NCBI GenBank assembly: GCA_028571685.1
Contig: CM053154.1
Coordinates: 6,237,501 to 6,301,500 of the forward strand
DNA from: Heterohyrax brucei
Taxonomy: Eukaryota > Chordata > Mammalia > Hyracoidea > Procaviidae
Direction of reading: 5' to 3'
DNA: 64,000 nt
Below are positions 21,895 to 31,160 of this stretch, one piece after another. Each line of letters starts with the position of its first letter. Position 1 is the first letter of the stretch. Below the pieces are notes generated by a model that saw only the letters and a list, made by a program, of their open reading frames with translations, did no database searches and was not told where the DNA came from. Position numbers and translations under genes: made by a program.

Positions 21895-22205
21895 ATCCAG
21901 ATTATTCCATTAATCCTCACGGGAACCCTTCTAAGCAGGGACTGCTTCTCGATTTCACAGATGAAGGAGCATTGGTTGCCCCATGGTTCAGTCTTTGGCT
22001 GCTAACCGAAGGGTTGGTGGTTTGAACCCACTCACTGGTTGTGCAGGACAAGGGCCTGGCAGTGTGCTCCGGGAAAGACTAATTGACTCGACCCAGCACC
22101 TAACAGCAGCAGCCGTTCACAGACAGGAGCTGAGTCTAAGGAATTTGCATGAGGTTGCTTTACTTAGTCAGAAGCAGAAGCAGAAGCAGGATTCAAACAC
22201 TGGAG
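21895..22205 (+). repeat. MIR, split by a SINE
   Basis: The left half is 21895-21970 (ttaatcctcacgggaaccc..tttcacagatgaaggag). The right half is 22131-22205 (ctgagtctaaggaatttgc..caggattcaaacac). A younger SINE sits between them at 21971-22117. Confidence 0.7.
21971..22117 (+). mobile_element. SINE with RTE-like tail, inserted in a MIR
   Basis: The head (ttgccccatggttcag..ggctgctaacc, B-box ggtttgaaccc) is followed by a tail ending gactcgacccagcacctaac and an agc run. That cacctaac(aac)n ending is the RTE type, not the usual AfroSINE ending. Imperfect target duplications flank it (21956-21970 and 22118-22130). Confidence 0.8.
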
Positions 22206-22518
22206 GGAAAGCCTGAGCAAGTTCCAGAACTCTCTGAGCCTCCATACACTCTTTCAGTTTCATTAAGAGAGGTACCATGTGTCAGAAATGTGGAAAGCAG
22301 GTGTAAATGCAGAGAGAACCGGAGAGGGTAAAAGGGTGTGAAGACTGTCTACCTGGAGGGAGGCTGGGCAGTGAGGGGGATTCTGAAGGTAGACTAGCTT
22401 TTAACATGCTGTGTGGTCAGGTGGCATTCGGGCAGTCCAAGCCAGAGCAGCAAAGGTGAAGAGGTGCGATGTAATACCAGGAAATGAGGCTGAAAAGGCA
22501 GCTGTGTGCTCTAGGATG
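22206..22518. other. Unassigned non-coding stretch
   Basis: Nothing recognised. Confidence 0.5.
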
Positions 22519-22672
22519 GAGCTCTCATGGCTCAGTGTTCAAGTGTTTGGCTGCTGACCAAAACATCAGCAGTTCTAGTCCACCAGCCACTCCTTGGAAG
22601 CCCTGTGGGGCAGTTCTACTCTGTCCTGTAAGGTTGTTATGAGTCATAATAGACTCCACATCAATGGGGTTA
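22519..22672 (+). mobile_element. AfroSINE (full-length)
   Basis: Head ggagctctcatggctcag, cagttctactctgtcctgta and gagtcataatagactccac are present. The B-box is degraded (cagttctagtcc). Confidence 0.88.
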
Positions 22673-22955
22673 TGCTCTGGTGCTGGGAATAAGGACACCC
22701 CTGTTGGAATCAGATCAACTTGAATCTGAGACCAAGTTCTGATATGAATTAGCTCAGCAACCAGGTGGTAAGAACCATGACAGGACGCGCTTAGCATGGT
22801 GCCTACCTGGTGTGTGGCAAACGCTCAGTGTACAGTGTCCTGTGATGCTGAACACTTGTTTAGTGATGTAGGCAGCAGGGCAGCATTTAGGGACAGGGGT
22901 ATGTGTTCTGTGCTCCTTGGTTTCTAAGTTTTAGGAATTTATTCTTTCAAACCCT

Positions 22956-22979
22956 AGCCAAGCCAAGTGCCGTCGAGAC
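22956..22979 (-). mobile_element. SINE/RTE tail-only scrap
   Basis: Only 24 bases of reversed tail are present (agccaagccaagtgccgtcg..). No head or middle is attached. Confidence 0.65.
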
Positions 22980-23066
22980 AGCTAAACTCTTTTTTTTAAT
23001 TATTAACCCATTTTTCCACCCTTACAAGGCTTCATTCTTTCTTCTTCTTCACTGTCACGAAAAAGG

Positions 23067-23184
23067 TGACAGATTGAATCTATCAGGCACTCTTTGGAAA
23101 CCCTCTGGGGTGGTTCTTCTCTGTTCTCAAGGGTCGCAATGAGTTGGAATTGCCTCAGAGGTAATGAGTTTAGTTTTTTGGTGT
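23067..23184 (+). mobile_element. AfroSINE 3' part
   Basis: tatcaggcactctttggaaac, tctgttctcaagggtcgc and gagttggaattgcctcagag are present. The head before the B-box region is replaced by T-rich sequence. Confidence 0.82.
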
Positions 23185-23280
23185 CTCCAAATTGGTATAT
23201 TTGTCACCATTTAATAGAGGGCAGAATTGCTGCCTTTTTTTGGTTGTTGTTTGTTTTTTTTTAACTTGGTCACCTTTTCT

Positions 23281-23310
23281 AAGCCAGCCAAGCCAAGTGC
23301 CGTTGAGTCG
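23281..23310 (-). mobile_element. SINE/RTE tail-only scrap
   Basis: Thirty bases of reversed tail (agccaagccaagtgccgttg then agtcgg) follow a T-rich tract. Confidence 0.65.
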
Positions 23311-24429
23311 GATCCGAGAGGAGGTCACATACTAAATTCCCATGTTTTTGGTCTGGAACCTAGTATTTCCGTTTTTTTCTTAGTCTCCTTTGGGGCTTCA
23401 GTCATCTTACTGTCTGTTATTGATAATGCAGTTATGGTCCTGATTTTACAGGTGGGAAAGTAAAAGGCTTGTGCCTCAGCACACCTTCCTCCCTTCCTAC
23501 CTGAAAGAAGGATTATCACTGTAACTGTAACAATTCTTCCCTCCGGTGCTGACCTGCAGGGCCTTGTTGGGAGCCAGTCCCTCTTCCCCGTGAGAGCTGC
23601 TATTTCCAGCCCCTCCTTTGACACCCACAGCAAGTACAGAAGCAAGATTTTAAACAGCTTGATGGGGATATAAACAGGTTTGCTTTTGGAATACACACGA
23701 GTTTCAGTTACACAGTGCAGTGTAAAGTGGGAATTGCCAACATGCATATGGGCATTATGTCCCACGATGTTATAAGAATGACAAATGGCTAGATACTTTA
23801 CATCTCCCTAAGCTTTTGTATCTTTTTTGAGGCTTGAGAGGAGCACAATGCTTGCTTCTTTCTCTTGGTACTAGCTTTTGTTGTTTTCAAAGACCAAGCA
23901 CAGGCTGAAAACAATCCACGAGCTCTGGGTCCCTCCCAAGTATGTTTGCAAAGATTTGATGTGTGAGTCTGTTTTAGATGGGAGAGGGATCAATATTTTA
24001 TGGTCCAGTGTGGAACACTTCATAATATCAGTTAAGAAAAAAGAGAGAGACTTTGAACTGTTGTAACCAAAGCTTAGCTAACACTGACAAGAAGCGAAAA
24101 GCCTCGAGGTAGAAAAGTGAGACAGAGAAGAGTTCAGAGATGCATTTGTCTTGATCAGCTCTTGCCATCGAGGCCTGACTTCCTGCTCATCTCTCCCCAC
24201 ACTCGAGCCCCAGCTCGTCCCCCCTTAGCTGAGGTGTGGGCATTTTCACTGCAGGTTTAAGGGTGACTGAGGAGAAGGCGGAAGTTGTTTTCTTTGTTAC
24301 CTTCCTCTCTAGCACAGGGGAGGGGAAGCTTCTCAGCCTCAGGGAAGAGGCTGCGGATGTATACACCAAAATGAAGCAGCAACTTTCTGCCCCAAATGTG
24401 GACTTTCTGACACATTAAAAAAAATGATT
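23311..24429. other. Unassigned non-coding stretch
   Basis: No gene or repeat family recognised. The 146-codon reverse frame at 23325-23765 has no recognisable domain. Confidence 0.45.
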
Positions 24430-25170
24430 TATTTTATTGTTTTGCTGTTATTGTCTGACAATTTTTTTATTGACCGTAAGATATTTTTATTTCCTTTCTC
24501 ACCACGCATCATGCAGAAATGACAACATTTCTGTCAACAGTCCTTTGTTGTGTTGCTGGGAATATACGCAGCAGAAAACACATACCAATTCAAGTTTCTA
24601 CCTGTACAGTTCAGTGACATTGACCACATTCTCCCAGTTGGGCATCTGTTCTTCCCTCCTTTTCTGAGTTGTTCTTACCTCACTAACATTAGCTCACTGT
24701 TCTCTGTTTCCCATCTAATCTTTCAGGTTGCTGTTGTCTCTGACAATCGAGAGAAAAAAATTATTGGCATTGTTTGAGCATATACGCAGCAGAACATACA
24801 CCCATTTAACAATTTCTACATGGACAGTTGAGTGAGACTAGTCACATTCTTCAAGTTATGTAATTCTTCTCAGCTTCCTTTTCTGAATTCTTCTTCCATT
24901 AACATCAACTCAATGCCCTGTTTCCTACCAAAATTTTCACGTTGGTGTTGTCAGTTTGATACCATAGAGATAGTTCTTAAAAAAGACAGGGCACATAGTA
25001 TACAGCCTTTACTACTTAAGCTAAATTATCATTTCATTTTCAGAAGACTTCAAGGTGTATTTTTGGTTTAAGGTTTAAAGCTGAGTTCAGCGCAATAAAT
25101 AGTTTTGGAAGTGTATCCATCCCCAGTTTTTCTAGAATGTCTGGATTCCATGAGAGAGATTTTGACGGTT
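24430..25170 (-). mobile_element. L1 3' UTR-type sequence, reversed, with a repeated segment
   Basis: The block atatacgcagcagaa..cagttcagtgac..tctttcaggttgctgttgtc appears twice, at about 24560-24775 and 24780-24990. It is followed by the downstream part (agatagttcttaaaaaagac, gaagacttcaaggtgtattt, ggtttaaggtttaaag). I recognise this from elephant-type L1 3' UTRs read in reverse, so assignment is partly from memory. Confidence 0.6.
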
Positions 25171-25977
25171 TTTAAAGCTAGTGTGCATTTTTAAGACTAT
25201 GGGTGTAAGTAAGTTAACTTTACTGAACAGGGTGTGCTGGATATCCGGTGAATGTCCTGGAAAGCTGTGGGCGGCATCTTTGCAGGTGGTGTGGGTAGGC
25301 AAGTCCTGAGGAGGAGATGCGGGTGGGATTGCGTGACAGAACACTGTACAGAAGGGGAACTGAGAAGTTTGGGGCATGACGTGAACAAGCCTATGGGTGT
25401 TGACAGGTGCCTGGGGTACCTAGAAGTTAGGGGCATGAAAAAGCTATGAGGGAACAAATAGGGGATCAAGTGTGTGCCACTTTTTACTGGAAATTCAGTA
25501 TTCTTGGGGCTCTGCTATCAGACCAGAGACAACCAAATGTACATGAGTGTGTGCAGCTTAAAAATCATCCCCTTAAAGACTATATCCTAACCTAAACTTT
25601 TAAAAAACATTTATTATCAAGATTTCAAATGTATCCAGAGAAGACAGAAAAGTGCAGTGAGCCCCCAAGTACCCCTCACCCAAACCATGGTTTTTCATTG
25701 ACATCTCTGCTCACTCTCCTCCTAGTCAATGTATGGTCCTGTTTTTTTTAAAAAAATATATAAAATATGTGCAATCTCAAACCACCGTGTTCATGAAATG
25801 AAGCGGATCCCGGACTCTCCGAGGTCTGTCTTGGCAAGGTCTTTGGTGGCAGAGTGGTGGCGACACACAGCCCCAGGCCTCTGTCCTCTCTCTGGCTGAC
25901 TTGGGACTCTCAGTTCTTCTCTCGAGTCTGGCAAACGTTAAAAGTCCCTGTTTCCATGAAGCCCACACCAGCTGTGA

Positions 25978-25979
<2 letters not shown>
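25171..25979. other. Unassigned stretch with an old LINE-like piece
   Basis: Bases 25595-25780 (caaatgtatccagagaag..gtgagcccccaagtacccc) resemble old L1 3' sequence, and an a/t-rich run lies at 25740-25775. The rest is unassigned. Confidence 0.4.
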
Positions 25980-26014
<35 letters not shown>

Positions 26015-26030
26015 TGTGAGTGAGTGAGTG
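25980..26030 (+). repeat. (TG)n then (GAGT)n microsatellite
   Basis: About fifteen tg units pass into gtgagtgagtgagtg. Confidence 0.95.
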
Positions 26031-26128
26031 AAAACGGCTGCTCTCAACGGAGAGCCAGTAACCTGCTATCGGCTGGGGCCACCAGGAACAGGAGCTCTCC
26101 AGTCAGTTCCCGAGCATAAGGGCCCGCT

Positions 26129-26347
26129 GACCGGAAGGAAGGGAGCTGGGACCGGAAGGAAGGGAGCTGGGACCGGAAGGAAGGGGGCTGGGACCGGAAA
26201 GAAGGGGGCTGGGACCGGAAGGAAGGGGGCTGGGACCGGAAGGAAGGGAGCTGGGACCGGAAGGGAGGGAGCTGGGACTGGAAGGGAGGGAGCCGGGACC
26301 ACAAGGAGGGACGCTGAGACCGGAAGGAAGAGCGCTAGGGCCGGAGG
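26129..26347 (+). repeat. 21-bp minisatellite, ten full units
   Basis: Units starting gaccggaag recur every 21 bases at 26129, 26150, 26171, 26192, 26213, 26234, 26255, 26276, 26297 and 26318, then a partial unit. The central units are near-identical and the last four more divergent. Because 21 is a multiple of three, open frames run through it on both strands (a 7-residue repeat such as GTGRKGA). This is a by-product, not evidence for a gene. Confidence 0.95.
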
Positions 26348-26670
26348 GCTTCTGCCTGTGGCATGAAGGGTGTCCTAGAGGTCCATGGCGCGGCAAGGAC
26401 CCATGGATGGGTCAGGGATGTCTCCTTGGTTTGGAGACCCTCCTGCCTTCTGTGAGCAGCAGAGGCCGGGACAAGGGCGGCCGGATCTGCACTTCCGCCT
26501 CCACAAGCCTCTAGGCAGCCAGGCAGAGAAGGGCAGCCCCTTCACTACGAAGGTTTCTCCACACGCCCTCATCAGTTGAGGTAAGATTCTCGGACTCTGA
26601 AGTACATGAAAATTAACTTTGTTATTTGGATGAAGGGAGGTGTCTATAGTATCTGTATCCCTGTCATGCG
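26348..26670. other. Unassigned non-coding stretch
   Basis: Nothing recognised. It is GC-richer than the flanking DNA. Confidence 0.5.
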
Positions 26671-26832
26671 GTGAAATCTTGGTGTCACAGTGGCTAAGCG
26701 CTACGGCTGCTAACTTGCTAACCAGAAGGTTGGATACACCAGGCGCTCCTTTGGAAACGCTATAGCAGCAGTTTTACTGCATCCTGTAGAGTCGCTGTGA
26801 GTCGGAATTGACTCCATGGCAGTGGTTTTTTA
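26671..26832 (+). mobile_element. AfroSINE (full-length)
   Basis: gaaatcttggtgtcacagtgg, accaggcgctcctttggaaac and gagtcggaattgactccatg are present. The B-box is lost (gttggatacacc). Confidence 0.9.
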
Positions 26833-26849
26833 AAAAATCCTGAGGCAGG

Positions 26850-27042
26850 TAGGCCCTTGGGTGGCTGGGTGCTTTTTATTGGGCAGCATTCAAGTCCACC
26901 TGGAGGCTCCTTGCAAGAAAGCCTGGCGATCGTTTTCTTAAAAATCAGCCACTGAAAACCTGTAGCACACTGCTACTCAGACACACAGGGGGTTGTCACG
27001 AAATGGGTGGACTCCAGGGCAGTGGGCTTGAGTTGGGTTTTT
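26850..27042 (+). mobile_element. AfroSINE, long subtype, decayed
   Basis: The long-subtype block gcaagaaagcctggcgatcg follows a poor head. The end is ggactccagggcagtgggc and a gttgggttttt tail. Confidence 0.75.
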
Positions 27043-27044
27043 AA

Positions 27045-27880
27045 TCGTGATGTACAACATTTCCGTCTTCCCCGAGATTTGTTACTCCAGGTCCCTTTGC
27101 AGACCCTACTTGCCAGCCACAGCCACCACCCTGCTTTATTGTCATGTTCAGTTACTTTGGCTTTTCTACAACTTAATAGAAATAGACTTACATGTTTCCT
27201 GTTTTGTGTCTGGCATCTTTTCCTCAGTGTGGTCTGCGTGAGAGTCAGGTGTATTGCTGTGTATCTGTCGTTCCTTTTTCTGTTTATGGCCTTGTAGTAT
27301 TCCATTACACACCTAAATCACAATATGCTTACCCATTCTGTTGATTGATATCTGATTGTTGAGCATGGTGAAAAACACTGCTATAAACCATCTTACACAA
27401 ATCTTTTTGTGGACATATATTTTTATTTCTGTTAGATAAATACCTAAGATTTGAATTGCTGGGTCACAGGGCAGCTGTTTGTATAATGTTGAAGCACAGC
27501 TAAAGATAAAAACAAAAATCTGCTGAATCTGTCTCCACCTCTAAGCAGCAATGTCTGAGGGTTGTAGTTGCTCCACCGCTTCACAGCTCTTAGTGTTGTC
27601 AGTTTCCTTTTGTTTTTTAATACTAGTAAGTGTAGCAGGTGTTTAGTAGTATCTCATTATAGTATCTCATTATGGTTTCAGTGTGCATCTCACTGGTGAT
27701 TTATGATGCCGTGCATTTTTTTAATGTGTTTTTTGACCAATTACGTATCTTCCTTTGTTAACTGTCTTCTCAAAGATTTTGCCTTCTTTGAATTGGACTG
27801 TATGACATTTTAGTTGTAGGAGTTTTATTTTATTGTTAATTTTAGTTTTCATTAATTTTCTGAATTTTTTGTGATACAAT
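27045..27880 (-). mobile_element. L1 3' end, reversed
   Basis: gccttgtagtattccattac, gcttacccattctgttg, gaattgctgggtcacagggc and agcagcaatgtctgagggt are hallmarks of the reversed L1 3' UTR and ORF2 end. gaccaattacgtatcttcc and tcaaagattttgcc continue it. Confidence 0.8.
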
Positions 27881-27940
27881 TATTTTGATTTTTTGAGATT
27901 AAATTATTTTTATGGCTATTTTCCTTCAGCAAGACGAATG

Positions 27941-28490
27941 AGGTCCAACAATTAAGCCTGCAAACTTAATTAATTTTTCTAAGTGCTACATACCTCATTG
28001 CTAAATATCACTACAGTTGGCTTCAAAGTACTGTCATTGGGAAGCTGTGCAGAGATGCTAGCACCTAGTCCACCCTTCAGAGCAGTTTTGGATCTCTTTC
28101 TGGAAGGGCCATTGTGCATAGTGGCATGTTCACAAGCTTAATTCTCTAGTTGTCTGTGAGGGAGTTTTTAGCTGATAAACAAATAACTACATTAGAACAC
28201 CCTTCCTACTCACCCAATTTGGCCCCCAATGACATTTTTCCTTTGCCCGAAGATAAGGAAACACTGAATGGAAGACATTTGGATGACATTCAGGATATTA
28301 AGGGTAATACAACGACGGCTCTGATGGCCATTCCAGCAAAAGAGTTCCAAAATTGCTTTGAAGGGTAGACTAGGCTCTGGTATTGTGCAGAACTTCCCAG
28401 GGGGATTACTTCGATGATGACCGTAGTGATATTTACCGATGGGGCGTATAGCACTTTTTCTAGGATGAGTTCAGAAACTTAATTGGCTGT
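27941..28490 (+). mobile_element. Mariner-type DNA transposon, internally deleted
   Basis: The 72-codon frame 28150-28368 matches the C-terminal part of a mariner transposase, with REFLADKQI, then HPSYSPNLAPND (the third catalytic Asp region) and NCFEG. QGDYF-like sequence follows in another frame at about 28400-28425. The ends are imperfect inverted repeats (ccaacaattaagcctgcaaac near 27945 and the complement of agttcagaaacttaattggc near 28470). At about 550 bp it is less than half a full mariner, so it is a broken non-autonomous copy. Confidence 0.82.
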
Positions 28491-28497
28491 CTTCGTA

Positions 28498-28640
28498 TGT
28501 TGTTAGCTGACGTCAGGCTGGCTCCCACGTATGGTGACTTTATATATAACAGCACAAAAGGTTGCCTGGTTCTGCACTGTTCCCACCATCTTTGATTTGT
28601 TTGAGTCTGTTGTTGAGACTGTTGTGTTACCATGTTACAT
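28498..28640 (-). mobile_element. RTE/tRNA-Gly-SINE 3' end fragment
   Basis: gttgttagctgacgtcaggctgg..cccacgtatggtgac..cagcacaaaag..cctggttctgcac matches the reversed RTE 3' terminus. It lies directly beside the mariner end. Confidence 0.7.
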
Positions 28641-28892
28641 GGAAAAACGCAAAAAATAAAGAACCTGTGTAACAGAAAGCTACAAAAGAAGGAAAGTTCA
28701 CCTATTTTCCACTAATAGAGAGTGTAACGAGAAGGTGGTAACACTACACCTGCCCAAGGCAGGAACTTTCGAGAACTGGGAAAACATGGCCATCCCTTTG
28801 AGTTTTGGCTGTCGCACATATTTCACTCTACCTACACAGCAGCAGCTAGATTAAATGTTTGTGAATCACTGGGGAGTGTTTAAGTATGTGTG

Positions 28893-29058
28893 TAAACACT
28901 GGGGGCACAGTGGTTTAGAGCTATGGCTGCTAATCAAATGGTTGGCAGTTTGAATCTACCAGGTGCTCCTTGGAAACTCTATGGAGCAGTTCTAGTCTGT
29001 CCTATAATGTCACAATGAGTCATAAGCAACTCTATTGCAACAGGTTTGCTGTTTTAAA
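28893..29058 (+). mobile_element. AfroSINE (full-length)
   Basis: cactgggggcacagtggttt, accaggtgctccttggaaac, ctgtcctataatgtcac and a degraded tail are present. Confidence 0.9.
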
Positions 29059-29130
29059 ATATTATGAGTGTGTATATGTATGTATGTGTGCATACATATA
29101 TGTGTATATATACATGTGCATACGCATACG
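29059..29130 (+). repeat. (TATG)n/(TA)n microsatellite
   Basis: tgtatgtatgtgtgcatacatatatg and similar units follow the SINE tail. Confidence 0.85.
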
Positions 29131-29870
29131 TCATGAATTGAATTGCGTCCCCTCAAGCAGTTTGGCTGGACCATGATTCTCACATGTGATTGCCTTCCAT
29201 TTTGTGATTTTCATGTCCTGTAAGTTCTCACCCTGTCTGTGGTTTATAGATTGTGTTATGTAGGTTTATAGATTGTATTATGTAGGGCAGGACTGTAACC
29301 CTCGTCCTGAGGTCACTTCCCTGCTGCATTGCAAAGGGAGTTTCCCTGGAGTGTGGCTTGCACCACTGCTTACCCTTTTATCTTTAAAATAAAATCAAAC
29401 CCACTGCCACTGAGTAATTCTGAATCATAGTGACCCTATAAGACAGAGTAGAACTGCACCATAGAGTTTCCAGAGAGCGCTTGGTGGATTCAAATTGCCA
29501 GTCTTTTGGTTAGTAGCAGTTAACCCCAATTCCACCAGGGTTTCCTTACATAAAATAAAAGATATAAAAGGAAAGAGAAGCAAGCAGAGAGTTGGGGACC
29601 TCATGCCCCCAAGAAAGCACACCAAGAGCAAAGTATGTCCTTCGGACCCAAGGTTCCTGTGCTGAGATGCTGTCAGACCAAAGAAAGACTGATGCAATAC
29701 ACGGACCGCCCTCCAGAGCTGACACACAGAGTGAATGGGTTCCCTTGGAGCTGGCACCTTGAATTTGGACTTCCAGCATACTGGTCTGTGGAAGAATAAA
29801 CTTTCTTTGCTAAAGCCGTCCACCAGTAGTACTTTTGTTAGAGAAGTACCAGATGACTAAGACAGTGTAT
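29131..29870 (+). mobile_element. MaLR-type LTR split by a SINE
   Basis: It starts gtcatgaattgaattgcgtcc and ends gatgactaagaca. The left part (29131-29384) holds an internal 22-bp tandem duplication (29241-29262 and 29263-29284). The right part (29561-29870) has agagttggggacctcatgcc and gaataaactttctttgctaa. It is the same subfamily as the copy at 62147; both share ccctggagtgtggcttgcac. Confidence 0.85.
29395..29550 (-). mobile_element. AfroSINE in an LTR with exact target duplication
   Basis: The reversed copy is flanked by the exact 10-bp duplication taaaataaaa at 29385-29394 and 29551-29560. Insertion therefore came after the LTR. Confidence 0.95.
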
Positions 29871-29894
29871 GTACGTAGGTATATACGTGTGTAT

Positions 29895-30042
29895 ACCAAG
29901 CCTGTTGCCATAGACTTGATTGCAACTCATAGTGATCCTGTAGGACAGAGTAGAATTGCCCCATAAGATTTCCAAGGAGCAACAGGTGGATTCGAACTGC
30001 TGACCTTTTGGTTAGCAACCTGTAACCACTGCAGCATTATAC
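29895..30042 (-). mobile_element. AfroSINE (reversed)
   Basis: tgttgccatagacttgattgc, ctgtaggacagagtagaatt and ggtggattcgaactgctgacc are present. The head end is degraded. Confidence 0.9.
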
Positions 30043-31160
30043 TATCTAGTATTTCTTTTTTATACTTTTGAAAATTTTTTTTTCTCATAGCCCAGCATAT
30101 GGTCTTCATGAACATCCCTTGTGCATTTGGAGAGAAGGTATATTCTGTAGTTAAATAACTGTAGTGTGTAAGTGTCGGTTGGGTCAGAGGGTTTGATAGT
30201 GTCATTCAGATTATCAACAGTATTACTACTTTTTTATCTACTCATTCTATCAGTTACTTAGAAAAAAGCATTAAAATTGCCAGTCATGGTTGGAGTATCA
30301 TCCGTTCCTTCCTTTGTGTTTACTCAGTTTTTACTTCATGTATGTTGAGCCTTTCTTACTGGGCACACAGCTATAAATGCCTTATATCCCTTTTCTCTTT
30401 ATAAAATGATCCTCTTTGTCTTTGGTACGGCTTCTCGTCTTGAAATTTATCGTGTTGCATGTTAATATAGCCATTCCAGTTTTGTTATGGTGGAAAGTAT
30501 TTACATGATACACCTGAGTTCCATCTTTTTATTTCAACCTATTTGTGCCATTGTATTAAAATATGTTCCTTGTAGATCGTATGTACTTGGGAAGCCCTGG
30601 TGGACCTGTGGCTAAGAGTCCAGCTGCTAACCCAGAGGTGGGTGGTTCAGATCTTCCAGTCGCTCCTTGCAGACACTGTGGAGCGGTTCTGCGCTGTCCT
30701 ATAGGGTGGCTGTGAGTTGGCATCAGCTCTGTGGCAGTGAGTTTGGCTTTGGGTTTTTAAATGTTTTAGTTCTGTCTGAAAACCTGTCTCTTTACAATTA
30801 AAATTTTTAGTCTATTTACATTTATGGTAATTGTTGATGTAGTTTTATTGAGGTATGGTATTTTGCTACTTGTTTTCTATTTGTCTTGTTTGCTTGTGGC
30901 TCCTCTCTTGCTCCTCTCTCACCTTCTTGGGTTAATAATACAGTAGCACTTCTGATTCATCTGTGGGCTTTTTAGGTACTTGTTTTTCATTATTTTGTTA
31001 GTAGTTCCTCTGAGGGTTACATTTTGCATCTTTCGCTTACCACAGTCCACTTAGCACTAACTTCATTCTACTCTGTGTGAAGTACGGGAGCGTTGCCACA
31101 GTAGGTCAGTCCCACCAGTCTGTTCCGCCATTGCTGGGACCTGGAACACACCCTTCTTTC
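30043..31160 (-). mobile_element. L1 ORF2-region fragment, reversed, split by a SINE
   Basis: ccagcatatggtcttcatgaac, gagaaggtatattctg, atgatcctctttgtc and ttcaacctatttgtgcc follow the reversed L1 ORF2 consensus. A SINE interrupts at 30590-30762. After it, gtttaca..gttttattgaggtatgg and cacagtccacttagc are less certain. Confidence 0.72.
30590..30762 (+). mobile_element. AfroSINE (full-length)
   Basis: ggaagccctggtggacctgtgg, ctgtcctatagggtggctgt and gagttggcatcagctctg are present, with a ggctttgggttttt tail. Confidence 0.93.

Noticed and set aside
26028-26366. 112-codon frame with a seven-residue repeat, resembling a structural repeat protein
   Set aside because: It is created by a 21-bp minisatellite plus flanking DNA; mirror frames are open on the opposite strand too.
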